Source: Afipia massiliensis (GTDB taxonomy: Bacteria > Pseudomonadota > Alphaproteobacteria > Rhizobiales > Xanthobacteraceae). Taken from it: DNA of 64,000 bases. Made by a program: the position numbers and the translations under genes. The stretch covers positions 434,001-498,000 of the forward strand of contig NZ_JACHIJ010000001.1 of the NCBI RefSeq assembly GCF_014203115.1, in the 5' to 3' direction. The notes under the pieces were generated by a model. It did no database searches. It worked only from the letters and a program-made list of their open reading frames with translations, and was not told the origin of the DNA. Positions 19,387-27,984 of this stretch are shown in pieces; position 1 is the stretch's first letter; the number at the start of each line of letters is the position of its first letter.

Positions 19387-20313
19387 ATGCAGCACGGCGC
19401 AACGCTTAGCACTCCTGGCCCGGCCGGCTTTGCCGAGGCGGCAAGTCCAGCCCTGTATGCGGAGGGTTTCTCCGGCGGACTTGCGCCACGCGACTGGGTT
19501 ATTCGCCACGACGTTGATCGGCGCGCGCATCTGCTTGTGATCGAGACCCGACGCGGCACTGCTAGGCTGCGCGGAACGGCGATTGCAGTTGAAGCTCCAG
19601 CCCTGTTGTGGTTGCCGGGCGGCGTGGATGCGCATCTCCAGGTGCAGGCCGGCGCGACCGGTCATCTCGTCGCCATCTCCGAAGATTTCCTGACGAGGAT
19701 TGTTTCGGGCAGTGCGGAGGCTCTTCACCTGCAACGCACGATCGACCGGTTCGTGATGCTCAGCGGATCGCAAATCGAGAATGCATTCGAAGCCATCGCA
19801 GACTCCTGTGCGACGCTGGTGCGCGAACTCCACACACCGGACCGCGGCAGCATGACCATGGCCTCATCCCACATCCTATTGCTGTGTTTGCATCTATGGC
19901 GCTCGGCAACGCGGGACGAGACCGCCAGCGAGGCAGCCCAGCGCGGCGACGGACCGCGTCTTGTTGGCAATTTTCTTCAGATGGTCGAGCTGCACTATCG
20001 CGACGGCTGGCCAATTGCGCGGTATGCCGCGGCTCTCGGCGTTACGGACGACAAACTGCATGCGCATTGCAAACGCGAAAAAGCACGCAGCCCGCGTGCC
20101 ATCATACATGAGCGATTGATTCACGAGGCCTGCACCCGGCTGCATCAACTCGATCTGCCGGTCGAACAGATTGGATACGGTCTCGGCTTTCGCGATCCGG
20201 GCTATTTCAGCCGCTTCTTTCGCAAACATCAGGGCATCTCACCCGGCGCCTACCGGCGCCGCGCCCGAGTTGAGCAGGCGAAACGAGGTCCATTTTATGC
20301 GGCATGGCCATAG
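19387..20313 (+). CDS. AraC-family transcriptional regulator
   Basis: A 308-residue regulator started at the ATG at 19387. The N-terminal part (to about 200) looks like a cupin-type effector domain: HLLVIETRRGTARLRGT, LLWLPGGVDAHLQVQAG. The C-terminal double helix-turn-helix spans about 205-295, including PIARYAAALGVTDDKLHAHCKRE and the conserved QIGYGLGFRDPGYFSRFFRKHQGISPGAYR. It is divergent from the aromatic importer/decarboxylase operon and is the likely activator of that operon in response to its substrate. The frame is open for 56 codons upstream, but that overlaps the divergent promoter and lacks family resemblance. Confidence 0.9.
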   Translation: MQHGATLSTPGPAGFAEAASPALYAEGFSGGLAPRDWVIRHDVDRRAHLLVIETRRGTARLRGTAIAVEAPALLWLPGGVDAHLQVQAGATGHLVAISEDFLTRIVSGSAEALHLQRTIDRFVMLSGSQIENAFEAIADSCATLVRELHTPDRGSMTMASSHILLLCLHLWRSATRDETASEAAQRGDGPRLVGNFLQMVELHYRDGWPIARYAAALGVTDDKLHAHCKREKARSPRAIIHERLIHEACTRLHQLDLPVEQIGYGLGFRDPGYFSRFFRKHQGISPGAYRRRARVEQAKRGPFYAAWP

Positions 20314-20403
20314 CGCGATTGCGACGCCTCTCGTTCGGCCCTCCGAGACAGGGGCTACTGCTCATCCAACGCAAGCCGCATTTGCCGATCATTCATTTCG
20401 CGA

Positions 20404-20826
20404 TCATTGAGCCTTCGCCAGCTTTGCTCCGCCGGAAGCTACCTCTGCTTTCTTTCCGCTGGAATCGAACTGCTTGAGGTAGGCGATGATATCCTCAACC
20501 TGCTGCGGATTCTTCAAGCCCGTGAAAATCATCTTGGTCCCGGGTATCTTGGCCTTCGGGTCCTTGATGTACTCGCGGAAGGTTGCTTCATCCCAGGTGA
20601 TGCCGGAATTTTTGTTGGCAGGCGAATAGTTGAAACCGTCAATCGTCCCGGACTTGCGCCCGAACAATCCGTTGAGCAGAGGACCGACCGCATTCTTCGC
20701 AGTCTCGCCGACCTGGTGGCACGCCTTACACTGGGCAAAAACTTTCTCTCCCGCCGCCGCGTCCTGGGCGGAGGCGGAGACGGTCGAGAGGAATCCTGCT
20801 GCGATGGCGAAAACAAAAATGCGCAT
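20404..20826 (-). CDS. Class I c-type cytochrome (cytochrome c2-like)
   Basis: Periplasmic monoheme electron carrier of 140 residues. A Sec signal (1-20, ending SASA) is followed by the heme-attachment motif CKACH (C33, C36, H37). The sixth ligand is probably M99 in IPGTKMIF; GPLLNGLFGRKSGT and QVEDIIAYLKQF are typical of cytochrome c2/mitochondrial c. A Lys/Ala-rich tail follows. It lies downstream of the oxidase genes in the same orientation, so it is the natural electron donor to the CuA site of that oxidase (inference). Confidence 0.92.
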   Translation of the reverse strand: MRIFVFAIAAGFLSTVSASAQDAAAGEKVFAQCKACHQVGETAKNAVGPLLNGLFGRKSGTIDGFNYSPANKNSGITWDEATFREYIKDPKAKIPGTKMIFTGLKNPQQVEDIIAYLKQFDSSGKKAEVASGGAKLAKAQ

Positions 20827-20896
20827 GCGACCACTCCACGGCTGACAGCCAAAATGGCTGATAAAGTCAGATCTGAACGAGCGTGTTGTTGGCGAG

Positions 20897-21190
20897 TTAG
20901 CCCAGTGACGTGATGATTTCCCGGTAAGCAGCCTCAGGGAACGCCTTCAACGTGCGCGTCCGGATGTTACCCATCATTCCAAGCTGCAGGTTGAAACGCG
21001 CAGCGACTGCATCGTCCGGGGCTTCATAAATCGCGACGATGTCGTAGTCGCCCATGGTCAGGAAAAACAGTTTAAACTCGCCGTCCATATCCTTGAGGGC
21101 TTTCTTCGCCGCGTCCAAACGACGTGGCGACTCCTTCACGCTTTGAACGCCTTTGTCGGTCCAGTTTGCAAGCATGACATAGGTGGTCAT
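20897..21190 (-). CDS. GYD-domain protein
   Basis: A 97-residue soluble protein of the GYD family (ferredoxin-like dimeric alpha/beta barrel). It begins TTYVMLANWTDKGVQSVKESPRRLDAAKK and contains the family-naming stretch TMGDYDIVAIYEAPDDAVA. A good GGAGG precedes the start. Function of the family is unknown. The position between the oxidase subunits and cytochrome c suggests co-expression rather than a proven respiratory role. Confidence 0.88.
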   Translation of the reverse strand: MTTYVMLANWTDKGVQSVKESPRRLDAAKKALKDMDGEFKLFFLTMGDYDIVAIYEAPDDAVAARFNLQLGMMGNIRTRTLKAFPEAAYREIITSLG

Positions 21191-21223
21191 GGCAGTCCTC
21201 CCTGCGCACGAGGCCCCCCGCTT

Positions 21224-21604
21224 CTACGCTCCTGACTTGAAGAAAACGATCCGGGTCAGCAGCGTGTAATCCGACTCAAGCACCATGATGGCCACGAAGA
21301 CCAACAGCGCCAGTGGTGGAAGCAGAATGGCATAACTCAATGCCAGCCGCTCCCAGGCCATATGCATGAAGACGGCGACGATCAAACCGGCCTTCGCAAC
21401 CATGAACAGCAGGATCAGCGACCAGCGCAGATATCCGTGAACGCCAAAGTAATCGACGAGATACGAACAGGCGCTGAGGATAAACAGCCATCCCCAGACG
21501 ACAAGGTACAGCTTGATAGGATGTTGCTGTCCCTCGGCATGCGAGGTTGCCGACGTGGTCGGATGCGCTGCCTGAGATACTCCGTTCATCGTGACTTCGG
21601 CCAT
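21224..21604 (-). CDS. Cytochrome oxidase small subunit IV (CyoD/COX4-like)
   Basis: A 126-residue membrane protein with three hydrophobic helices (about 32-50, 60-80, 88-110) and the motif HPIKLYLVVWGWLFILS typical of prokaryotic subunit IV. In related oxidases it stabilises the CuB centre during assembly. It starts 10 bases after the upstream subunit III gene, in the same operon. Confidence 0.85.
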   Translation of the reverse strand: MAEVTMNGVSQAAHPTTSATSHAEGQQHPIKLYLVVWGWLFILSACSYLVDYFGVHGYLRWSLILLFMVAKAGLIVAVFMHMAWERLALSYAILLPPLALLVFVAIMVLESDYTLLTRIVFFKSGA

Positions 21605-21613
21605 GCCGTCACC

Positions 21614-22339
21614 TCACCAAAGATAGAAGAAGGCAAAGATAAACACCCACACCAGATCGACGAAGTGCCAGTACAGTCCGGTGATTTCGACGATTTCGTA
21701 TTGTCCCTTCCGGCTCGTGAAAAAGCCGCGCCGCTCAGTATCAAAGTCCCCCCGCCAGACCTTTCGCGCGATGATGATCAAAAAGATCACGCCGATGGTC
21801 ACGTGAGTGCCGTGGAAACCCGTGATCATGAAGAAGCTCGCGCCGAATTGCGCCGCCCCCCACGGGTTTTCCCACGGCCGGGCGCCTTCTGTGATCAGCT
21901 TGGTCCACTCGAAAGCTTGCATGCCAACGAACATTGCACCAAACACAGCGGTCACCAGCATCAGTATCGCAGTTTTGCGGCGATCCCGGCGATAGCCGTA
22001 GTTGACCGCCATCGCCATGGTTCCGCTGCTGCTGATCAGGACAAAAGTCATGATCGCTATCAGGATCAGCGGCATGTGATGTCCTGCGATCTCCAGGGCG
22101 AACACCTCACTTGGGTTCGGCCAAGGCACCGTCGTCGACATGCGCGCCGTCATATACGACAGCAGGAAGCAGCCGAAAATAAAGGTGTCGCTGAGGAGAA
22201 AGATCCACATCATGGCCTTGCCCCACGAGACATCCTTGAACGCGCGCTGATCCGAAGACCAGTCGGCGGCGATGCCTCGCAGCCCTGCAGGCCGCGCTCG
22301 GGTTTGTTGTCCGGCGTTTGTCAGCGCAGTTTCAGCCAT
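21614..22339 (-). CDS. coxP: Cytochrome c oxidase subunit III (CoxP-like)
   Basis: Inner-membrane subunit III, 241 residues, with the seven-helix pattern and signature residues of the family: GKAMMWIFLLSDTFIFGCFLLSY, the E-containing helix QAFEWTKLI, SFFMITGFHGTHVTIGV and the C-terminal GLYWHFVDLVWVFIFAFFYLW. It follows AGGAGCGCGCA. The order subunit II, I, III, III is the diagnostic arrangement of the alternative oxidase cluster coxMNOP described in Bradyrhizobium japonicum; the symbol is assigned by that synteny. Confidence 0.85.
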   Translation of the reverse strand: MAETALTNAGQQTRARPAGLRGIAADWSSDQRAFKDVSWGKAMMWIFLLSDTFIFGCFLLSYMTARMSTTVPWPNPSEVFALEIAGHHMPLILIAIMTFVLISSSGTMAMAVNYGYRRDRRKTAILMLVTAVFGAMFVGMQAFEWTKLITEGARPWENPWGAAQFGASFFMITGFHGTHVTIGVIFLIIIARKVWRGDFDTERRGFFTSRKGQYEIVEITGLYWHFVDLVWVFIFAFFYLW

Positions 22340-22348
22340 TGCGCGCTC

Positions 22349-23053
22349 CTAGGTCAGCAACTGGCGGCAGATGGCGGCAAAATCGTCCGCCCAGCCCGTC
22401 AGCAGCGCAAGCAGGATCAGCCAAACCAGAAGCAGGAAGTGCCAGTACATGGTGCACAGTTCCACGCTCAGACGCAGCCGCGAAACTTCCACACCGCGCC
22501 ATGCCTTCGTGGTGGTTCTGCCCAGCACCGCGAGGCCGCCGAGTACATGCAGCCCATGAACTGCAGTGATGAGATAGAAGAATGCATTGGCCGGATTTGC
22601 CGCCAGAAGGTAGCCGGCGGCGTTGAGCTGCTGCCACGCCAGAAGCTGACCAATCACAAATACTACAGAGGAAACACCTCCCGCAAGCAGACCAATCAGC
22701 ACATTGTCGCTGTCATCCCGGCGTGCGGCGACCTGCGCCCATTGCAGCGCCGCGCTGCTCACGATCAGAACGCCGGTGTTGAACCACAACAGCTTGGGCA
22801 CGGGCAGCGAGCGCCAATCAGTCAATTCCATGCGCATGGAGTACGCACTGATAAAGAGCGCGAACAGCGAGCCGACGACCGCGAGAAACACACCCAGCCC
22901 AATTTTTGCCGGCGGTAGCAACGAAGCGCCTCCACCAGGAAAATCGCCGATAGCCCCTTCCTCCAGCCAGGGCTTCGCCGCCAGCCGTTGCTGCGAGAGC
23001 CACCATCCCGCAATGGCCGCCAGTCCAGCCATGAACAGGATGATCGCGGTCAT
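22349..23053 (-). CDS. coxO: Cytochrome c oxidase subunit III-like protein (CoxO-like)
   Basis: A second, more divergent subunit III paralogue of 234 residues. It has the subunit III end signature TMYWHFLLLVWLILLALL and FYLITAVHGLHVLGGLAVL, but an N-terminal hairpin unlike that of its neighbour. It may occupy the subunit III position in a different assembly or form a double subunit III. Its ATG overlaps the stop of the subunit I gene (ATGA), so translation is coupled. Confidence 0.82.
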   Translation of the reverse strand: MTAIILFMAGLAAIAGWWLSQQRLAAKPWLEEGAIGDFPGGGASLLPPAKIGLGVFLAVVGSLFALFISAYSMRMELTDWRSLPVPKLLWFNTGVLIVSSAALQWAQVAARRDDSDNVLIGLLAGGVSSVVFVIGQLLAWQQLNAAGYLLAANPANAFFYLITAVHGLHVLGGLAVLGRTTTKAWRGVEVSRLRLSVELCTMYWHFLLLVWLILLALLTGWADDFAAICRQLLT

Positions 23054-24825
23054 GAATGAACTCCCTGCCCCGTCAACGCGGATGGCGGCTCATTCTGCGG
23101 GATGAAATCCCGCGCAGCTCCCGGAACGCTGTAATCGTAAGCCCAGCGATACACGACGGGGAGCTCCTTGCCCCAATTGCCATGCGCCGGCGGAGTTTCC
23201 GGTGTTTGCCACTCCAGCGTGGTGGCTTTCCACGGATTCCCGCCCGCCTCTTTCCCTTTGCGCAGGCTCCAGAACATATTGAACACGAACACAAGTTGAG
23301 CGAAGCCGACGATCAAGGCCGCCACGCTCATGAACGCGTTCAGGTCGTGCGCGGATGCAGGGACGAAAGCCGTATCGCCAATATCGTGATAGCGGCGCGG
23401 TACACCCAACAGGCCGAGATAGTGCATGGGGAAGAAAATTGCATAGGCTCCGAGGAACGTGACCCAGAAATGGAACTTGCCCATCCAATCGTTGAGCATC
23501 CGTCCAGTGACTTTCGGATACCAATGATAGATCGCGCCAAACACGACCATGATCGGCGCCACGCCCATCACCATATGGAAATGAGCGACGACAAACATCG
23601 TGTCGGATAGCGGAACGTCGACGACGACGTTGCCAAGGAACAGGCCGGTCAACCCGCCGTTGACAAAGGTGACAATGAAGCCCAGCGCGAACAGCATCGG
23701 CACTGTCAGATGGATATCGCCGCGCCACAGAGTCAGTACCCAGTTATAGACCTTGATAGCTGTCGGGATGGCGATGATCAGCGTTGTCGTTGCGAAGAAG
23801 AATCCGAATTTCGGATTCATGCCGCTGACATACATATGGTGCGCCCACACCACGAAGCTCAGCGCGCCAATTCCGACGATCGCCCACACCATCATGCGAT
23901 AGCCGAAAATATTCTTTCTCGCATGGGTACTGATGAGATCCGAGACAATTCCAAACGCCGGCAGCGCAACGATATAGACCTCGGGATGGCCGAAGAACCA
24001 GAACAGGTGCTGAAACAACAGCGGGCTGCCGCCGCCGTACTTCATCTGCTGGCCCATCTCCACGAGTGTGGGCATGAAGAAGCTGGTGCCGAGAAGCCGG
24101 TCCAGAAGCATCATCACGGACGCGACGAACAACGCTGGAAAAGCGAGCAGCGCCATGACTGTCGCCGTGAAAATTCCCCACACCGTCAGCGGCATGCGCA
24201 TCAGCGTCATTCCGCGCGTGCGAGCCTGCAGCACGGTCACCACGTAGTTCAAACCGCCCATGGTGAATCCGACAATGAACAGGATCAGCGACAACAACAT
24301 CATGATGATGCCCGCTTCCTGCCCCGGCGTGCCGGAGAGAACTGCCTGCGGCGGGTACAACGTCCATCCGGCGCCGGTCGGACCACCGGGAACGAAGAAA
24401 GTCGCAACCAGCACCAGCACAGCAAGCAGATAAATCCAGTAACTCAGCATGTTCGCGTACGGGAACACCATGTCGCGCGCGCCCACCATCAGCGGGATGA
24501 GGTAGTTTCCGAAGCCGCCCAGAAACACCGCAGTGAGCAGGTAAATCACCATGATCATGCCGTGCATGGTGATGAACTGGAGATATTGGCTTGGGTCGAT
24601 AAACGAGAACGTGCCGGGGAATCCGAGCTGCAGCCGCATCAGCCACGAGAGCACCAGCGCGACCATTCCGATCGCCATCGCGGTGAGCGAATACTGTATG
24701 GCGATGACTTTGGCATCCTGAGAGAAGACGTACTTCGTCCACCAGCTGTGCGGATGATAAAGATCGACCTCTCCCACCTCAGCCGGCGGAATGCGTGCAA
24801 TGACGTCAGACGGGACATCAACCAT
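23050..24825 (-). CDS. coxN: Cytochrome c oxidase subunit I (CoxN-like)
   Basis: Catalytic heme-copper subunit, 591 residues, 12 or more helices. Ligands are visible: the low-spin heme histidine in TMHGMIMVIYLL, the CuB histidine and cross-linked tyrosine in FFGHPEVYIV, the HH pair in VVWAHHMY, and the heme ligands in VVAHFHMVMGV. D-pathway aspartate is present in PLMVGARDMVFP, the glutamate in HPEVY, and the K-pathway lysine in IPTAIKVYNW, so it is an A-type proton-pumping enzyme. A strong AAGGAGG precedes the start. It reduces oxygen to water with electrons from CuA of CoxM. Confidence 0.95.
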   Translation of the reverse strand: MVDVPSDVIARIPPAEVGEVDLYHPHSWWTKYVFSQDAKVIAIQYSLTAMAIGMVALVLSWLMRLQLGFPGTFSFIDPSQYLQFITMHGMIMVIYLLTAVFLGGFGNYLIPLMVGARDMVFPYANMLSYWIYLLAVLVLVATFFVPGGPTGAGWTLYPPQAVLSGTPGQEAGIIMMLLSLILFIVGFTMGGLNYVVTVLQARTRGMTLMRMPLTVWGIFTATVMALLAFPALFVASVMMLLDRLLGTSFFMPTLVEMGQQMKYGGGSPLLFQHLFWFFGHPEVYIVALPAFGIVSDLISTHARKNIFGYRMMVWAIVGIGALSFVVWAHHMYVSGMNPKFGFFFATTTLIIAIPTAIKVYNWVLTLWRGDIHLTVPMLFALGFIVTFVNGGLTGLFLGNVVVDVPLSDTMFVVAHFHMVMGVAPIMVVFGAIYHWYPKVTGRMLNDWMGKFHFWVTFLGAYAIFFPMHYLGLLGVPRRYHDIGDTAFVPASAHDLNAFMSVAALIVGFAQLVFVFNMFWSLRKGKEAGGNPWKATTLEWQTPETPPAHGNWGKELPVVYRWAYDYSVPGAARDFIPQNEPPSALTGQGVHS

Positions 24826-24902
24826 CGAAATGTCCTCCTTGGTCTTCCTCTCGTCGGAGAAGAGTTCGCCTCACGATATGCGGCGTTTCTTCATCGATAT
24901 TT

Positions 24903-25736
24903 TCATTCACTGCCTGTCGTGTAAGTCGCCTTCATAATGTTGCGCGGACCAGACAGTTCCGCGAAAGTCTGCTGCTGCTCCAGCCACGCCCGATAGTCTT
25001 TCTCTTCCTGAACGATGACCTTGCCCCGCATCTGCGAGTGCGCGAGGCCGCAAAGCTCCGCGCAGAGAACCTCGAACGTTCCCGTCCGCGTGGGGGTGAA
25101 CCAGAAGTAAGTGACCGAACCAGGCACCATATCCATTTTAGCGCGGAACTCCGGCACATAGAAATTGTGCAGGACATCGATCGATCGCAGCAGCACCTTG
25201 ACCGGCTTGCCGATTGGCAGGTGCAGGTCGCCGTTCTCGATCACGATGTCGTCCTGTCCGGCGGAGTCTTTGGGATTCAAACCCAAAGGATTTTCAGCGC
25301 TGACGTTGCTGGCGTCGGACGTCCCCATGCGGCCGTCCTTGCCTGGCAGCCGGTAGCTCCAGCGCCACTGCTGACCCATGACCTCGATCTCGGTCGCATC
25401 CGCAGGGACTGTCACGAACTGATGCCAGACGACAAGACCGGGCGCCAACATCGCTCCGACGCCAACGGCGGTTCCGATTGTGAGCCACCATTCGAGCTTT
25501 TTGTTTTCCGGCTCGTAGGCTGCCTTCCTGCCTTCCTTGTGATGAAAGCGGTAAACGCAATAGGCCATGAAGGCGACGACGGCGAAAAAGACGGCACCCG
25601 TGATCCAGAAGGTCATGGTGATGGTGTCGTCGATGTAACTCCAGTTTGAGGCAATCGGCGTCCACCACCATGGACTCCACAGATGGAACGCCACCGAGGC
25701 GACCGCGACCAAAAGAAATATGAGCGCTACAGCCAT
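24903..25736 (-). CDS. coxM: Cytochrome c oxidase subunit II with CuA site (CoxM-like)
   Basis: Membrane-anchored subunit II of 277 residues, started at 25736. Two N-terminal helices (about 1-20 and 40-65) precede the periplasmic cupredoxin domain. The binuclear CuA motif CAELCGLAHSQM near residue 228 is complete, so the enzyme is a cytochrome c oxidase and not a quinol oxidase. The acidic QWRWSYRLPGKDG segment carries the tryptophan of the electron entry site. It is the first gene of the oxidase operon, whose promoter should lie in 25737-25860. Confidence 0.93.
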   Translation of the reverse strand: MAVALIFLLVAVASVAFHLWSPWWWTPIASNWSYIDDTITMTFWITGAVFFAVVAFMAYCVYRFHHKEGRKAAYEPENKKLEWWLTIGTAVGVGAMLAPGLVVWHQFVTVPADATEIEVMGQQWRWSYRLPGKDGRMGTSDASNVSAENPLGLNPKDSAGQDDIVIENGDLHLPIGKPVKVLLRSIDVLHNFYVPEFRAKMDMVPGSVTYFWFTPTRTGTFEVLCAELCGLAHSQMRGKVIVQEEKDYRAWLEQQQTFAELSGPRNIMKATYTTGSE

Positions 25737-26308
25737 CCCTTGTTCATCCTTGCCTCTAGAGGCTACGGACTTTAAGGGGCATGGATCATGTCGACATCGG
25801 ATGGCATGCCTGAAGCTAGCCACCGCAATGCTGGCCGCCTTGCCCCCTTAACCGGTCGCAACGTTGAACTCGACATTAAGTGGTTCAAGTCGGTCGGGTT
25901 CAATTCAGCGAGATGTTGCGATCGCTGGTGTCATCGAACTATGGGCATTACCACTACAGGATGTTCCTCGGTGGGCTTGGTTGTCAATAGACCGGCTTAG
26001 GCGAGCGGACGCCGTGAGCAACTTGTTGAGACATTCACGTGTCGTCGCCGCGCGATACCGCATCGCAATCTAGAAGACTACGCCGCATCAGACTCAGACA
26101 AGGGAACCCAAGGCTACTGGGAAGATGTTTTGCAGATGCACAATCGATCTAACAGCGCGTGCTATTCTTCCCGGATTGCGTTATACTTGCCCTACAGGTC
26201 GCGCCCTGTTTCGGATTCTATCGCGACTTCTGCGCACGAAGGCGATTGAACGCCGCTCCAAAAGTGACGCCCAATCTCGCCGGTGCTAATGCATGGGAGA
26301 TTGTGACC
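25737..26308. other. 572-base non-coding/decayed intergenic region
   Basis: Holds the promoter region of the oxidase operon (minus strand) at its left end and the leader of the DUF2189 gene at its right end, including GGGAGA before 26309. In between I find no intact gene, only a fragment that may be a decayed reading frame (next entry). Confidence 0.6.
25864..26073 (+). pseudogene. Possible remnant of a 4'-phosphopantetheinyl transferase gene
   Basis: A short open frame whose second half reads VIELWALPLQDVPRWAWLS, then RRADAVSNLLRHSRVVAARY. This resembles the N-terminal lobe of Sfp/AcpT-type phosphopantetheinyl transferases (the xELWxxxLxxxP start, the RADAF segment and the FVAAR stretch). 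It ends at a stop where the family would continue for another 150 residues, and nothing recognisable follows. The resemblance is by eye and modest. Confidence 0.3.
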
Positions 26309-27211
26309 ATGGCCACACCGTACTCCGACAACATTCCGCAGGTTGTATCTGATCTTGTCGCCACCCCTGTTGTTCGCAACATCGGCTTCTCCGATTTACG
26401 TGAAGCCTTGCGGCTGGGCTGGGAGGACTTCAAGGCGATTCCAAGCCACGCAATCATCCTGTGCATCATCTATCCCGTACTGGGTCTTGTGATCGCCAGA
26501 ACGGTGTTGGGCTATTCGGTATTGCCACTCCTGTTTCCGCTGGCGGCGGGCTTCGCATTGATTGGCCCCTTTGCGGCTCTTGGCCTTTATGAACTCAGCC
26601 GCCGCCGCGAACGCGGTGAAGAACCCTCTGCCTGGCATGCATTCGGCGTACTGAGATCGCCATCGTTCGGAGCCATGCTCGGACTTGGTGTGATCCTGCT
26701 CATCCTGTTCGTGGTTTGGGTCGCCACCGCGGATTCGATTTACGTTGCCATCTTCGGCAATACGCCCGCCGCAAGCATTCCCGACTTCGCCTCACGCATT
26801 TTTACGACAAGTGAAGGACTGAAGCTGATGATTGTGGGATGCAGCGTCGGCTTCCTGTTCGCTGTTATCGCCTTGTGTATCAGCGTCGTGGCGTTTCCAC
26901 TGATGCTCGACCGGCACGCGAATACGACCGATGCAATCCGAACCTCGCTACAGGTCGTTATGAAGAACCCGATTGCCATGGCAACGTGGGGCCTGATTGT
27001 TGCGGCGCTGTTGGTGATCGGGTCAATTCCGTTGTTCCTCGGTCTCGCCGTCGTCCTGCCCGTACTCGGTCATGCCACATGGCATCTTTATAGGAAGGTG
27101 CTCGAGCCAGACCCACATCCTTGGCAGGAACCTCCGCACCCGCCCAAAGGACGGCGCTATGCGGCAGACTTTCCCGCCTCGCTTCTCCCTTGGGGACGCG
27201 ACAAGCCGTAG
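26309..27211 (+). CDS. DUF2189 multi-pass membrane protein
   Basis: A 300-residue inner-membrane protein with about six hydrophobic segments: paired helices at 45-90, one at 115-140, then 175-210 and 235-270. The start at 26309 follows GGGAGA. The pre-helix segment VRNIGFSDLREALRLGWEDFKAIPSHAIILCIIYPVLGL is characteristic of DUF2189 (annotated as possible cytochrome c oxidase subunit I-like). It lies divergent from coxM, which agrees with a respiratory link, but no catalytic residues can be named. Confidence 0.85.
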   Translation: MATPYSDNIPQVVSDLVATPVVRNIGFSDLREALRLGWEDFKAIPSHAIILCIIYPVLGLVIARTVLGYSVLPLLFPLAAGFALIGPFAALGLYELSRRRERGEEPSAWHAFGVLRSPSFGAMLGLGVILLILFVVWVATADSIYVAIFGNTPAASIPDFASRIFTTSEGLKLMIVGCSVGFLFAVIALCISVVAFPLMLDRHANTTDAIRTSLQVVMKNPIAMATWGLIVAALLVIGSIPLFLGLAVVLPVLGHATWHLYRKVLEPDPHPWQEPPHPPKGRRYAADFPASLLPWGRDKP

Positions 27212-27238
27212 AACGAAGCGAATACTGAGACGAAAATC

Positions 27239-27269
27239 CATCCTCGCGCGCTAAGCGCTCGCGAGGATG
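27239..27269. terminator. Hairpin terminator between DUF2189 and tetR genes
   Basis: A 10-bp perfect stem (CATCCTCGCG with CGCGAGGATG) with an inner GC-rich loop, 28 bases after the DUF2189 stop, followed by TTCTGT. The genes on either side converge, so it may serve both. Confidence 0.65.
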
Positions 27270-27329
27270 TTCTGTCGAAAAGCCCGTCGCGCAATGCTTC
27301 GCCGACAGATTGTGGTGCAGCCTTCCTGA

Positions 27330-27908
27330 CTATGCGTCGGGCAATTTGACGCCCGCATTCACCAGCAAAAGTCGAGCCATATCCTGCGCCGCTTTGGCAA
27401 CCGAGCGATCACGCAGGACGAGGTTCTGCGCAATCGCACCATCGACAAGGACAGCCAGTTGCGTCGCCAGAAGCTCGGGATTCTCCACCCCAAGTTTGGT
27501 GACCTGATCGCAGAACCACTGGCGTCGGCTTTCCTTGAAGGCCTTGGAGATCTTCCTCACCTGCGGATCGGTCGCGCCCACCTCGGTCACGGCGTTGACG
27601 AAGGGACAGCCGCGCACGTCCTTGCTGGCAAATCCGCGCTCAAGCCTCTCGAACGAACGCAGGATTTGTTCGGCAGGCGGTCGGTCCGACGGCGGGATCG
27701 TCGAGAACCGGCCCTTGAGATAGGCGGCGACAAGCTGATCCTTGGACGGAAAATGGTTATAGAGGGTACGTTTGCTGATGCCGATTTCAGCTGCGATGGT
27801 ATCCACCCCTACTGCCCGAATCCCCTGCAGATGAAACAACCGATCGGCGGTTTCGAGAATCCGCTGCTTCATCGGCTGTTTCTCGGGCTGTTTCTGAGAT
27901 GACGGCAT
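27330..27908 (-). CDS. TetR-family transcriptional repressor
   Basis: A 192-residue regulator with an N-terminal helix-turn-helix (about 15-60): ILETADRLFHLQGIRAVGVDTIAAEIGISKRTLYNHFPSKDQL in pieces matches the TetR_N pattern. The remaining all-helical part forms the ligand/dimer domain and contains VRGCPFVNAVTEVG, as in AcrR-like regulators. It is divergent from an MFS exporter across 122 bases with a clear palindrome, so it is probably the exporter's repressor, relieved by the exported compound. Confidence 0.9.
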   Translation of the reverse strand: MPSSQKQPEKQPMKQRILETADRLFHLQGIRAVGVDTIAAEIGISKRTLYNHFPSKDQLVAAYLKGRFSTIPPSDRPPAEQILRSFERLERGFASKDVRGCPFVNAVTEVGATDPQVRKISKAFKESRRQWFCDQVTKLGVENPELLATQLAVLVDGAIAQNLVLRDRSVAKAAQDMARLLLVNAGVKLPDA

Positions 27909-27935
27909 ATGTCATGGACCGGGGTTTATCGCTGC

Positions 27936-27965
27936 TTGACAGCGTAAAACTTCGGCCCCAATCTA
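27936..27965 (+). promoter_or_regulatory. Candidate sigma-70-type promoter for the MFS gene
   Basis: A consensus -35 hexamer TTGACA at 27936-27941 and an AT-rich AATCTA at about 27960 with an 18-base spacer. The palindrome described next begins just downstream of the -10 region. Confidence 0.45.
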
Positions 27966-27966
27966 G

Positions 27967-27984
27967 TTACACAGGTCGGTGTAA
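27967..27984. promoter_or_regulatory. Candidate TetR operator
   Basis: A perfect inverted repeat TTACAC-N6-GTGTAA (N6 = AGGTCG) between the divergent tetR and MFS genes, overlapping the probable transcription start. Size and symmetry fit a TetR dimer site. Confidence 0.6.

Noticed and set aside
21362-22918. A 518-codon plus-strand open frame over the oxidase subunit genes
   Set aside because: Antisense to coxO/coxP and subunit IV, whose motifs are unambiguous.
23710-24924. A 404-codon plus-strand open frame rich in His and Gln
   Set aside because: Reverse of the subunit I gene; the His-rich look is an artefact of the antisense codons.
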